From Macrostomum hystrix (taxonomy: Eukaryota > Platyhelminthes > Macrostomidae): a DNA stretch of 64,000 bases. The number at the start of each line of letters is the position of its first letter. Position 1 is the stretch's first letter. The stretch lies in assembly GCA_950097015.1 (NCBI GenBank), contig CATNEN010000037.1, positions 558,001 through 622,000 on the forward strand, given 5' to 3'. The notes under the pieces were generated by a model. It was not told where the DNA came from, made no database searches, and was given only the letters and a program-made list of their open reading frames with translations. Position numbers and translations under genes: made by a program. This document shows positions 35,701 through 46,800 of this stretch, piece after piece.

Positions 35701-38700
35701 TGTGTGTGTGCTCAGGAGTCAGCGAAATGGGCAGAATCGCGGGTGTGCCTAAAATTTCACTTCGTGGCAATGGCCTTCAGGCAATAGCCAGCCATCGGCT
35801 CAAACTCTGACCTCCAATGAATCCTTCATTGCTATGCATTGTTCCATATATTCAATCCAGTGTCAGTCTTAGCTGGAACGGCCTCGGCTACGAGGGCTCG
35901 CTGGCTCTGTCGCGCCTGCTGATAAGCAACAAATACCTGCGCGAGCTGGACGCCTCGCACTGCCGGATCGACTGGCAGGGCGCCAGGCTGCTGGCAGACG
36001 GACTGCGGGCCAACAGTTCGCTGCTGACACTGCGGGTAATGATTTGATCTGCCTTTTGGATCATCATTTAACAGTAGTGTGCCGCTCTCGGTGTGGACCC
36101 AGGTGAAACAATTAACGACAAACACGGCGAAGATTTGTGCAGCACTCAGACAATGACGGTAATAGTAGCTAGGCGATGACGAATATTATTATTGGCGACA
36201 GGCTCGCTCGTTATTAGCGTGGGTAACAATAGAATAGGGTTGAACCCCTTCTTGCACTGCGGCGGGCAACAATTATGAAGTGAGGATAACAGGCATAATT
36301 TATGCCTGGCCTTACAATTGGCTCGCGCAAAAATGATAACTATAACAAGAAATTATCGATCGCAGAGTACATAGAGCTTCCGGTCGCATTGCACAAATTG
36401 GTTTCGTACTCTAAAGTTTGCTTAAAGTAGCCAATTAAACAATTTACGAGGGTTGTGTCATAAATTTGCTGGCAACTGCAGATATCAAAGAAACAAAACA
36501 AAGAACAGCTAATTGTCAACATTGCACTTCTCAACATAGTCACCCCCAAGCTGCACACATTTGTGCCATCTCTCTGGCAGCTTGCTGATGCCCTGGGCGA
36601 AGAATTCCGTGGGGGTCCGTCGTACCCACTGGCTGATGGCCGAGCTGAGTGCAGAAAGGCTTCCATAGCGATGGCCACGAAGAGGCTCTTTCATTTTAGG
36701 GAACAACCAATAGTCACTGGGGGCCAGGTCAGGAGAATAGGCAGGGTGAGGCAGCAACTCGAAGCCTAGTCTCCTGATGACATCCATAGTTGCATTGCAG
36801 GTATGCGGCCTGGCGTTGTCCTGCTGCAGCACAATGCCCCTGGTGATCCTTCGCCGGCGCTCACTCTTGATCTTCTCACGCAGCCGTTCCAATATTTCAC
36901 AGTAGTACTGGGCATTGATGGTTCTGCCTTCAGGTAGCCACTCGATCAGCAAGATGCCTTCTCTGTCCCAGAACACGGTGGCTATGCGCTTACCTGCTGA
37001 CTGCACCGCCTTGGCCTTGACCGGTGGGGGTTCGTAAGTAGCCTTCCAGACACTGCTCTGCCGTTTCGTTTCTGGTTCGTAGAAGTGAAACCACGTTTCA
37101 TCACCAGTCACCAGGCGGCCAAGAAAGACGGGCTCGTTTTGATAGGCGATGAGTAGGTGGCGGCACATCTGGACCCTCTCTTGCAGTTGGACAGGAGTCA
37201 GCAGTTTAGGGACCCATCGTGCAACAACTCGTGTCATATGCAGATGGTCGGAGATGATGCAATGAATGCTCTTCATTGGTATCTCCAACTAGTCATCTAA
37301 CTGCCCCAGAGTTGCTCCACGATCATCGTCCAGGGCATGCTGCACACGCTGGATGTTGTCACTGGAAGTGGATGACCGCGGTGCACCTGGGCGGGGAGCA
37401 TCATCAACTGTTTCCCAGCCGTCCTCAAAGCGCTGCACCCACCCAAAAGAAACAGACGCTATGTAAGACGCCAGTAGTAATTTCCCATTGGCCAGGTCGG
37501 GGGCAATCCGCTGACAACCACTGGCTGCATGGACATCCTGGAAGCTCTGACTAGCGACACGAGTGCCGTCAGCCTGCTGGACTTGCGGGTGAGGCATGCG
37601 AGACCGGGAAAATGAATTAGAAACACGACACTAGAGGAAGCTCAGAAACATGACAAACCCAAGACCATAGCAGGACCCTCGGAAGCGTTAACAGGACCCT
37701 CGGAAACATAGCAGGACCCTCGGAAACATAACAGGACCCTCGGAAACATAACAGGACCCTCGGAAACATAGCAGGACCCTCGGAAACATAGCAGGACCCT
37801 CGGAAACATAACAGGACCCTCGGAAACATAGCAGGACCCTCGGAAACATAACAGGACCCTCGGAAACATAGCAGGACCCTCGGAAACATAACAGAACCCT
37901 CGGAAACATAACAGGACCCTCGGAAACATAACAGGACCCTCGGAAACGTAAAAGGACCCTCGGAAACATAACAGGACCCTCGGAAACATAGTAGGACCCT
38001 CGGAAACGTAACAGGGCTCTCGGAAACCTAACAGGACCCTCGGAAACAGCAGAACCGTCAGAAACATAATAAAATGCTTCAGGGCAACAAGATCACTCAG
38101 GACTTCGAGTTGCTTGCCCAGACTGTTAGAGCCGGGCGAGAGTTCCGCTGCCACCACGACGGTGTTCTGCCATCTCACGACCTGTTCGGGCGCAGAAACG
38201 AGCCGGAGGCCAAGGACCCAATGGCCGAGGTCATTGACTATATGCAGCGATATCATCTGCGACCGTTGGAGCTATTTCGCTCATTCGACAAGGACCTCAT
38301 GATGCAGATGAACCGCACCGAGTTTATTGACAGGCTCAGGGTGAGTCTTCACAACTGCTATTTCTGCAACAATTCTGCGTTTCGAAACTTTGATTCTCGA
38401 TTGTCAACAGAGAGCCGGCATCACTTTGTCGAATGATGAGATGGCGGAGATCGCTCAGCAGATTAACGGCGACTTAGGTGGGCGGCAGCCGACTACAGGA
38501 CAGGGGGCCGCCAATTCTAGGGACAAGTCAAAAGCTGCTGATATCAATTATAAGTGAGCAACTTGTGCTCATGCCGCCAACACCAAACCTCCCCCAACCT
38601 AATGCCGCCAACCACTCCCCAACCAAGTGCAGCCAACCCCTCCCCCAACCAAGTGCCGCCAACCCCTCTCCCAACCAAGTGCCGCCAACCCCTCCCCCAA

Positions 38701-40085
38701 CCAAGTGCCGCCAATCTCTCCCCCAACCAAGTGCCGCCAACCCCTCCCCCAACCAAGTGCCGCCAACCCCTCCCTAAACCTAATGCCGCAAACCCCTCCC
38801 CCAACCAAGCGCCGCCAACCCCTCCCCCATCCTAATGCCGCCAACCCCTCCCCCAACCTAAATGCCGCCAACCACTCCTAAATCTAATGCCGCAAACCCC
38901 TCCCCCAACCTAATGCCGCCAACCCCTCCCTAAACATAATGCCGCAAACCCCTCCCACGACCAAGTGCCGCCAACCCCTCCCCCATCCTAATGCCGCCAA
39001 CCCCTCCCTAAATCTAATGCCGCCAACCCCTCCCCCAACCAAGCGCCGCAAACCCCTCCCCCAACCAAGTGCCGCAATATCTCTCCCCCAACCAAGTGCC
39101 GCCAACCCCTCCCTAAACCTAATGCCGCAAACCCCTCCCCCAACCAAGCGCCGCCAATCTCTCCCCCAACCAAGTGCCGCCAATCTCTCCCCCAACCAAG
39201 TGCCGCCAACCCCTCACTAAACCTAATGCCGCAAACCCCTCCCCCAACCAAGCGCCGCCAATCTCTCCCCAAACCAAGTGTCGCCAACCCCTCCCTAAAC
39301 CTAAAGCCGCAAACCCCTCCCCCAACCGAGCGCCGCCAACCCCTCCCTAAACCTAATGCCGCAAACCCCTCCCCCAACCAAGCGCCGCCAACCCCTCCCC
39401 CATCCTAATGCCGCCAACCCCTCCCCCAACCTAAATGCCGCCAACCACTCCTAAATCTAATGCCGCAAACCCCTCCCCCAACCTAATGCCGCCAACCACT
39501 CCCTAAATCTAATGCCGCCAACCCCTCCCCCAACCAAGCGCCGCCAACCACTCCCTAAATCTAATGCCGCCAACCCCTCCCCCAACCAAGCGCTGCCAAC
39601 CCCTCCCCCAACCAAGTGCCGCCAACCCCTCCCCCAACCAAGTGCCGCCAACCCCTCCCCCAACCAAGTACCGCCAACCCCCTCCCCATTCTAAAACCGC
39701 TAACCCTAATCCCTAGCCGACTAGAAAAACATACAGACCAACCTGTTCTACACCAATCAGAAATTTTAGCGATGGCATTCGCCAGCATAGGCGCCGAGAG
39801 CGCGAGAAGAAAGCCCGGGAGGCCAACGCCCAGCGACGCCTGACAGTCTATCATCGGGAGATTCTCGGCGAGGGCACCGCTGCAGCGGCCGCCGCCGCCA
39901 CCGTCAGCTTTCAACTACGTCGGCTATCTTTAGCGGATGCTTTTAATGAAGAGAAGCCGGCAGCTGCGCTGTCATTGCCGCTGCCGCCCAAGCAACCAGC
40001 CAGACTCGAACCACTGTCCGATGGAAAGAAGAAGCAGTCGAAAAAGCGCCGACAACAGAAGAGTGTGAAAAATCGCGGCCAATAA
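23775..40085 (+). CDS. LRRC74-like leucine-rich repeat protein with EF-hand-like C terminus (ten exons, about 618 aa)
   Basis: The function is not established. Exons are 23775-23931, 26707-26981, 27560-27667, 27749-27842, 28031-28268, 35861-36035, 37496-37588, 38083-38340, 38411-38553 and 39770-40085; all phases agree and no stop intervenes. The start could also be the ATG at 23835 (20 codons shorter). After an acidic, Ser-rich N terminus come about seven ribonuclease-inhibitor-type LRRs (LDFSHNGLEAEG, LNLSGNNIGDKGA, LDISDNRIGDSGG, LDISWCRVRRLGAVAL, VSLSWNGLGYEG). Exons 8-9 carry an EF-hand-like helix pair (LFRSFDKDLMMQMNRTEF, AGITLSNDEMAEIA), as in vertebrate LRRC74A, but with poor calcium ligands. 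The tail is basic (KKKQSKKRRQQK), suggesting nuclear or nucleic-acid contact. Introns carry arrays, a mariner and a CACTA element. A poly(A) signal AATAAA is at 40463. Confidence 0.88.
23940..26190. repeat. 30/31-bp minisatellite in LRRC74-like intron 1
   Basis: The core is ggtagctcaaaatctccc followed by aattgcggattt or catttgcggattt. About 75 units begin 9 bp after the splice donor at 23932. Open frames on both strands arise because several units have lengths near 30 bp. Two block types (aatt and catttg) alternate irregularly. Confidence 0.95.
26990..27440. repeat. 30-bp minisatellite in LRRC74-like intron 2
   Basis: Fifteen units of 30 bp have the core gtgtcgagggaatgagaatt then ggggttgtgg. 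The array starts at the splice donor itself (gtgagcgtttggatgggtgt), so the first units can be read in frame from exon 2. The G-rich strand is the sense strand, with GGGG runs every 30 bp. Confidence 0.94.
28272..29263. repeat. 13-bp telomere-like minisatellite (tagggttgtagcc), first array
   Basis: About 75 units of 13 bp (14 with the cctaagggtt variant) begin 3 bp after the exon 5 donor. Each unit holds TAGGGTT. The same unit forms a second array at 34708-35355. Marker variants (agcgtaggg, gcagcctagg, cctaaggg) recur in groups, showing block duplication. Confidence 0.95.
29297..29392 (-). mobile_element. Internally deleted SINE copy
   Basis: On the minus strand ggggacttgtcgtgcaat and atgggcagaattgcctcctc match the body and tail of the copy at 45381-45738, with the roughly 150 bp between them missing. 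It sits right beside the first 13-bp array. Confidence 0.65.
29510..33680 (-). mobile_element. CACTA/EnSpm-like DNA transposon (transposase_21/tnp2 type), inactivated
   Basis: A GC-rich island inside LRRC74-like intron 5 carries a minus-strand transposase in pieces: 33109-32663 (coiled-coil, Q/E-rich, perhaps a separate leader protein), 32438-31869 (acidic, then YKLTQRHRLSQRAQSAILK and ILPERTRLPSS), 31865-31624, 31507-30847, 30467-30258 and 30346-29510. The order of acidic N terminus, zinc ribbon, then LLPHF-like GVKGVSPLYHLPG and later TYNAHMVCEH is what I know from tnp2-type transposases of animals. GT-AG introns are visible (31508-31623; donor at 30846). Four lesions break it: a TGA at 31866-31868 and frameshifts near 31680, 30900 and 30300. 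I did not find terminal inverted repeats, so the ends are approximate. The family call is from recalled conservation. Confidence 0.7.
33690..33989. other. AT-rich intronic sequence, nothing recognised
   Basis: This lies between the GC-rich transposon island and the next array in LRRC74-like intron 5. No coding sequence or repeat was seen; one transposon end may lie here. Confidence 0.4.
33990..34470. repeat. 38-39-bp minisatellite with two subfamilies, LRRC74-like intron 5
   Basis: Units of about 39 bp contain gacacttgaccagccattga (left half of the array) or gacacttgaacagcatttga (right half) plus gcagcttgacccacttga. The switch between subfamilies is sharp, near 34270. Decayed units continue to about 34650. 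Confidence 0.92.
34708..35355. repeat. 13-bp telomere-like minisatellite (tagggttgtagcc), second array
   Basis: About 50 units have the same 13-bp core as the array at 28272-29263, with variants gcaacctaggg and agcccaggg. The last unit runs without a break into gttgtagcctagtggttaga, the A-box region of a SINE head. Confidence 0.95.
35345..35760 (+). mobile_element. Composite tRNA-derived SINE with two tRNA-like heads
   Basis: Head 1 has A-box-like tagcctagtggttagagcg (about 35355-35373) and B-box GGTTCGATTCCC (35399-35410), then gtccttagcaagacactaa. Head 2 ends in gagctcgattcct (about 35505-35517) and leads into the body shared with the other copies: gggcttgtcgtgcaatttt, aaggcacagtga, gcagatgtacacacctgtgt, cgtacagtatctgtgtgtgt, caggagtcagcgaaatgggc. 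It lies in LRRC74-like intron 5, in the gene's sense direction. Confidence 0.85.
36443..37475 (-). mobile_element. Mariner-family transposon, 5' truncated, with one stop
   Basis: The minus-strand frame from about 37475 to 36509 encodes a mariner transposase: the helix-turn-helix end (WVQRFEDGWE, DAPRPGAPRSS), linker RVVARWVPKLLT, then the D,D34D catalytic set in VTGDETWFHFYEP, QQDNARPHT and YSPDLAPSDYWLFPKMK, with exactly 34 residues between the second and third Asp. A TAG at 37289-37291 interrupts the frame after GQLDD. The N-terminal part of the DNA-binding domain and the upstream inverted repeat are absent; the remaining end at about 36446 reads TACGAGGGTTGTGTCATAAA, a plausible inverted repeat with a TA target. 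It occupies LRRC74-like intron 6. Confidence 0.9.
37665..38060. repeat. 20-bp minisatellite in LRRC74-like intron 7
   Basis: Twenty units of cggaaacataacaggaccct occur, with gcagg/acagg variants, ending 22 bp before the exon 8 acceptor. The 20-bp period is very regular. Confidence 0.95.
38575..39710. repeat. 26-bp C-rich minisatellite in LRRC74-like intron 9
   Basis: Units contain gccgccaacccctcccccaa then ccaagt, or the variants cctaaacctaatgccgca and caaccaagcgccgc. A mixed block of about 540 bp (plain units, then catcctaatgccgcc and ctaaatctaatgccgca) starts at about 38820 and again at about 39390, which suggests segmental duplication. Confidence 0.93.
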
Positions 40086-40144
40086 TTTCACTGAAGAATT
40101 TCTTTCTCGCAATTGTTGAATATTCGCGTGTATTTGTAACATAA

Positions 40145-40330
40145 GGATCTGATAAGAGAGATCAGTGATTCAGGGAGCAACTGATAAGAGAGATCGGTGA
40201 TTCAGGGAGCAACTGATAAGAGAGATCGGTGATTCAGGGAGCAACTGATAAGAGAGATCGGTGATTCAGGGAGCAACTGATAAGAGAGATCGGTGATTCA
40301 GGGAGCAACTGATAAGAGAGATCACCTAGG
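40145..40330. repeat. 32-bp minisatellite in the 3' UTR or flank of the LRRC74-like gene
   Basis: Five to six units of ctgataagagagatcggtga plus ttcagggagcaa begin 60 bp after the stop codon. If transcribed it lies in the 3' UTR, since the first AATAAA is at 40463. Confidence 0.92.
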
Positions 40331-40462
40331 TCCTAGGAGATAGGTGATATTGGAATTCTTCGTTTTTTATCACATAAAATTTTAATTAAATGTATCATAG
40401 ATACTCTACTGAGATTAGTAGAGTGAAAAGTGTATTTTTCTCTGTTCTGATTATGTTTTCTA

Positions 40463-40507
40463 AATAAAAAACTTTTAAAGCAAGTGAACTCATGAGATTT
40501 CTTTATT
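40463..40507. terminator. Facing poly(A) signals of the LRRC74-like and DPP7 genes
   Basis: AATAAA on plus at 40463-40468 (LRRC74-like) and AATAAA on minus at 40507-40502 (DPP7) are about 35 bp apart. Their orientation means the two 3' ends overlap or nearly touch. Assigned from the hexamers only. Confidence 0.5.
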
Positions 40508-40862
40508 GATAGTATTTTTTATTTGTAATCGGACAGGCAACGCAAATGAATAGTGGCTTGATTCATTTCATGCATTATAGCTCGTATATGCTTTTATAAA
40601 GAGTAGAAAATTACACTGAAAAACTAAATATAATATTTTTTGTTGAAATTAACTGGATATGGAAAAAAACATTACAAATTTTGTCACCGGATAAACATTT
40701 TTCCTACTGTAATTGGCAAATCATATTCACAATAGAATAACACATTTGGAAGATAATTATCACCTAGCTAGGGGCTTCTAGAATCTGAATAATCTTAGTG
40801 AAAAGCTTGAGATCAGGAATTCTGTGTGATAGTCTTTTAGTAGATTAATTTATGAGTTAAAA

Positions 40863-43800
40863 TTACAGACGATTGAGCAGGTAATTTTGAAACTCCCGGT
40901 CCTCCGGGCTGGCGTGCTGCTCAACAATTCGCTCCTCGGCATCGGAGGCAGCGGCCTCAAGCCTCCTAGCCTCATAGTTAATGAGCCATTTGTTGATGTA
41001 GCTGATATGGACCTGGCGGGCCTTGATTACATCCGGCGGGTCAGCCGGGTTCGAGCCCCTGCGGTCGGTTAGCGGGATGAACTCAATGTGAGATGTTGAA
41101 ATCTCATGTTTAGAAGCTAAGATCTCGTGTTGAGAAGCTAAGATCTCATGGTAAGAGGCTTAGATCTCATTTTCAAAAGCTAAGATCTCATAGTGAAAGA
41201 CTGACATCTCATGGTGAGAGGATGGGATCTTGTGATTAAATGCAGAAATCTCATAGTAAGACGTAGAGATCTAATGGTGAGATGCGCAGAGATCTCATCG
41301 TAAGATGCGGTGATCTTATTGTGAGATGCAGAGATCTCATGGTGAGATGCAGAGATCTCACGGTGAGATGCAGAGATCTCATAGTGAGATGCAGAGATCT
41401 CATAGTGAGAAAAAGAGATCTTATGGTGAGATGCAGAGATCTCATGATAAGATGCGGTGATCTTATTGTGAGATGCAGAGATCTCATGGTAAGACATAGA
41501 GATCTAATAGTGAGATGCAGAGATCTCATAGTGAACCGAATCAGTTCCTGAAATCTCACCTGAGATCTAGATGATGAGCTCCGTTGGGAATGCGAACGGC
41601 AATCAAATCCTTGCTGTCTGGAAGACTGTTAAGCAGCTGTTAGGAAAGATGAAGATGGGAGTATATTAGAATCTGTTTTGAATTTATTTTTATTAGAATT
41701 TGAAGCACGGTAAAAGCAGGCTATAACTCACCCCTCCATTGTGCCAAGGATCTAGGTCGCCATTGCTAAATACCAAATTACTGGCCGTGTGAATCTTGTC
41801 ACCCCACATCAAAACGCCCAACCATTCAACGTCGGTTTCAACGTTATATTTCTCCTTGCAGTAAGCTACCAGACTCTCGGGTGTGAAGGCCAACGGGGGG
41901 AACATGTCGGTGACATTGTCGCTACCGTAGGGCAGGTGCATCTCAGTGCAGGCTTGGAAGTCCCAGGCCAGACTCTCAGGGCCGGTGCCGCAGCCGGTCG
42001 GGTCGGCGCAGAACACGTACTCCTGGTAGATGTCGTGACATTGGCCAGCTTGAGCCAGCGGGTACACAAACTCTGTGATGGGTTTGGATTGATGAATTGA
42101 TAGACTGATTGACGAGTTGATAGACTGATTGATTGACGAGTTGATAGACTGATTGATTGACGAGTTGATAGACTGATTGATTGACGAGTTGATAGACTGA
42201 TTGATTGACGAGTTGATAGACTGACTGATTGAGGAGTTGATAGACTGATTGATTGACAAGTTGATAGACTGATTGATTGACGAGTTGATAGACTGATTGA
42301 TTGACGAGTTGATAGACTGACTGATTGAGGAGTTGATAGACTGATTGATTGACAAGTTGATAGACTGATTGATTGACGAGTTGATAGACTGATTGATTGA
42401 CGAGTTGATAGACTGATTGGTTGACGAGTTGATAGACTGATTGATTGACGAGTTGATAGACTGACTGATTGAGGAGTTGATAGACTGATTGATTGACAAG
42501 TTGATAGACTGATTGATTGACGAGTTGATAGACTGATTGATTGACGAGTTGATAGACTGACTGATTGAGGAGTTGATAGACTGATTGATTGACAAGTTGA
42601 TAGACTGATTGATTGACGAGTTGATAGACTGATTGATTGACGAGTTGATAGACTGACTGATTGAGGAGTTGATAGACTGATTGATTGACAAGTTGATAGA
42701 CTGATTGATTGACGAGTTGATAGACTGATTGATTGACGAGTTGATAGACTGACTGATTGAGGAGTTGATAGACTGATTGATTGACGAGTTGATAGACTGA
42801 TCGATTGACGAGTTGATAGACTGACTGATTAATAGGTTGACAAATTGATCGGTTGACGAATTGATTAGACGAGTATGTTGATTAATCGATAGAAGAATAT
42901 CTTAATCGATTTACACATAAAATGGCGCATGCATTTTACTACTGACTGATCAAATGAATCTGATTTGTTTAATAGATTGAATTTTAACACAGGGGATAAG
43001 TGGCAGAGCGGTCTAACGCGTCGCACTGAGCTCGATTCAGCGGCGAGGCCACATTTATTTGATAGGAGAGGCTTGTCGTGCAATTTACGCCCTTGAGGGC
43101 CAACCTCCAAGGCACAGTGAGAGTGTACACTGACTGACGATAAGAAAGTCAGGGCAGATGTACACACCTTTTTGAGTGTACCTGCGTACAGTATCTGTGT
43201 GTGTGTGTTCTCAGGAGTCAGCGAAATGGGCAGAACGCTTCCTCGCTGGCTGCAGGTCCAGTGTCATCAAATGACGTGCCATTGCCCACAGCCCTCCTGC
43301 AACTAATACTATTATTATTGACATGCTCATAGATTGACATGTTGTTATCCTATCTCCAATCAGTAAAAGACAAATAGATGTAAAATAAGGCCAGGGGCCG
43401 CAGATTCACTAACCCACAGCCGATTTCAGAGCGCTGATGCTGTCTCCAGCCTTCAGCATAGCGGAGCAGGAGGCCTACAATACAAGTGAGAAAACAATTC
43501 GCTTTAATCCAAGTGAATAACGAGACTACTGAAAGTAACAATACAGGGAATATGACGTTAAAAAACTAACATTAACCGGCCAGGCGGGCAGGGGCGCCAA
43601 GAACTCAGTCGCATAGGGATAATCTCCCATGGCCATAATGACGAAAGCGTTCCTAGCCCAGCCGTACAGTTGCCTGACATCTGTCTGATTCTGGATTGGC
43701 TTGCACAGATTAAACGCCTTGCTGACTTGCTGCATACCTACATTGGAAAACTATCATTTTTACTTCATAAACATTCGCTACATACTACTAATGAATTAGT

Positions 43801-46800
43801 GAGTAGACTAGTGCGAGTATAAAAAGCTAACTTAAAAAAATTATTAATTGATCTGCACTTGCCCTGCGAACCGCTCTCCACTAGAGCTCGAATCTGAGCA
43901 AATGCCGAGCGAACAATTGTTGGACACTTTGAGTTCGCACCCGCGTACACCTGATTGACAGGTTGAAAAAATAAGCGTAAATAATTATTTACAAATTTAC
44001 TACTCAAAATAAAAATATAGCAGTAGTATTTTGGACTCTAAAAACCAAAGCCAAACCTTTGTAACATCGGCAAAGAATGTCTCAGGATGCTTGTCGGTCA
44101 GGTTGGCAATCCAATAGAATGGCGAGCTGCCCACAATGCCGCCCTCGACTAGGTTGGGATATTTGAATCGCATGTACTGGGTCAGCATGCCGCCGTAGCT
44201 GGGAAGAAATGGGGGAGGCGAATGGGATATGAGCAAATTGAAACTAGGATCAAAATTGTATGGCGATTGGGATTTAAGGTAAATGTGAAGATGGGATCTA
44301 GATGAATGGATAGATGTGATCTAACTGAATGGATAGATGGGATCTAACTGAATGGATAGATGGGATCTAACTGAATGGATAGATGGGACCTAACTGAATG
44401 GATAGATGGGATCTAGATGAATGGATAGATGGGATCTAGATGAATGGATAGATGGGATCTAACTGAATGGATAGATGGGATCTAGATGAATGGATAGATG
44501 GGATCTAGATGAATGGATAGCTGGGATCTAACTGAATGGATAGATGGGATCAAGATGAATGGATAGATGTGATCTAACTGAATGGATAGATGTGATCCAA
44601 CTGAATGGATAGATGTGATCTAACTGAATGGATAGATGGGATCTAGTTGAATGGATAGATGGGATCTAGATGAATGGATAGATGTGATCTAACTGAACGG
44701 ATAGATGGGATCTAACTGAATGGATAGATGGGATCTATATGAACGGATAGATGAGATCTAACTGAATGGATAGATGGGATCTAACTGAATGGATAGATGG
44801 GATCTAACTGAATGGGAAGAGGTGATTCAGCAGGAGGGAGACAATCAATGATGCCATCTGTCGCAACAGTCGCACAGCACTAGCAGTGACGCACCTTCCA
44901 CCGAAAGCGATCACCGGTCTGTCTGGAATGTTGAAGATGTAATTCCTGAGCACGTGAATAAGGACAGCGAAGTCGCCCATCGCCTGCTCAATGGTGAGGT
45001 ACTGCAGATTCTCCTGCTTGAAGCTTTCATTGCCGAATGGCAACGATTCGCCGTAGTAGCGCTGTGGGATTGTTTTTTAACCATATGACGATGGATGGTG
45101 ATATATATGAAAGCCTTCCCAACTCTACTTTATTTTTTATGGCTTTTTTATTACGAGCTCAATGGTCATGGGTTCGAATCTTAGCAACTTTAGCTAAATC
45201 ACTTATTTGCCTGTTTACTTAGCATCTTAACAACAATTATATAAATTAGTACTTCTATCTTCTAGTAAACATTTTTTTATTTAACTGGAAAGTTAACGAA
45301 AGCTGTTAACATAGCTTTAGTAGGAAAAAAGATTAATGTTTGAATAATTTGATATGCTACTAATATAATAAGAATAAAAATTGCAATTGCTGGAGGGCTG
45401 CGGGCAATGGCACATCATTTGGTGACACTAGGCCCGCAGCCAGCGAGGAGGCAATTCTGCCCATTTCGCTGACTCCTGAGCACACACGCACACAGATACT
45501 GTACGCAGGCACACGCTCACACAGGTGTGTACATCTGCCCTGACTTTCTCATCTCCAGGCAGTGTACAGTTCACTGTGCATTTGAGGTTGGCCCAGAATG
45601 GCGTTAATAGCACGACAAGCCCCAAAGCCATCTCTCCGCAGCTGCGCCACAAATAAATGTGGCCTCGCCGCGGAATCGAGCTCAGGGACCTTGGTGCGAG
45701 AGGCAAACGCGTTAACCGCTCAGTCACCAACCCCCTTATGCTACGGATGGTAGAGAAATGAATTATTAGCTACAGATCAGTCAGATATACATACAGTGAG
45801 TACTAAGAGAAAACAATTACTTGAAAACAACTACTATGACTATCTTTAAATTGTAATTTGTAACTTGAAATGTAGTCAGCAAAGCTAAGCCACGCAGACA
45901 CGAGCTTCTTATCAATGAATATTGTCGCTAGAAATAACTAGCAACACACTGACTATATTGGGCATAGGTGAAAGTTGTTCATTTAATAATATAGTTAAAT
46001 TTCACCACAAACTGACCAAACTCAACCCAAAATTTGAGAGCCAGATTGGGTCTAATCTGCTACAGATAAGATATTGTAACCAGTGCTTTAAAATACAGCT
46101 AGCGTAAAGAGACACTCAACAGAGAGATATCAGAACAGAGCCAAACATATTAGATCAAAGTTCATTGGGAAAATTACATTTCTTGGCTGAAGTTAATTTA
46201 CTTGGCCTTGTCATCTAATTAGTAGCAAAAACCAACAACCATTTTAGCCACAAAGAAATCTATCGTCTTACATGTTCAGCAAAAACAACCAGAGCTCCGA
46301 ACTGGGGCGCAATTTCATGCACAAAGCCAGTATTGTTCCAGAAGCTATCAATAGGTCCCTCATTGCCAGTATAGAAGAAGATAGGACCCCTGGCCTTGTC
46401 AAAGAATTGGTCTGAAATTGTTATTTTTGGGTTGCCAGGCATGTAAGATTAAATTTTTTTTTTCTATCCGATGTAAATTTTAATTGTATTGCATTCATGA
46501 AGTACTACTGGCTAAAAGCAATTTTTTCTAAAACCTGGAAATAAAGTTTATAAAGATAATAATATACCATAGGCCTACAACTACTGAAGAAATAATTAAC
46601 CCTAACTACTCAAATCAATTCATTGTGTATCATTCTTCTCTATTAATTCTAGACCTTCTAATATACTAAAAATGAAATGCTTGCTTGCTTGCTTGTATTG
46701 TTTCTAAAATTAATATCTAAGAGCTTACTATATAAGAATTTATTTAAAAACACTACATTAGAGCAAACTTTCATTTTTAGCCTTGTTGAGTATAACAATA

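Noticed and set aside
41693-42691. A single-exon protein combining a repeat region with a peptidase segment
   Set aside because: The DPP7 exon starts at 42072 after a CAG acceptor; everything beyond that is intronic array read through in frame.
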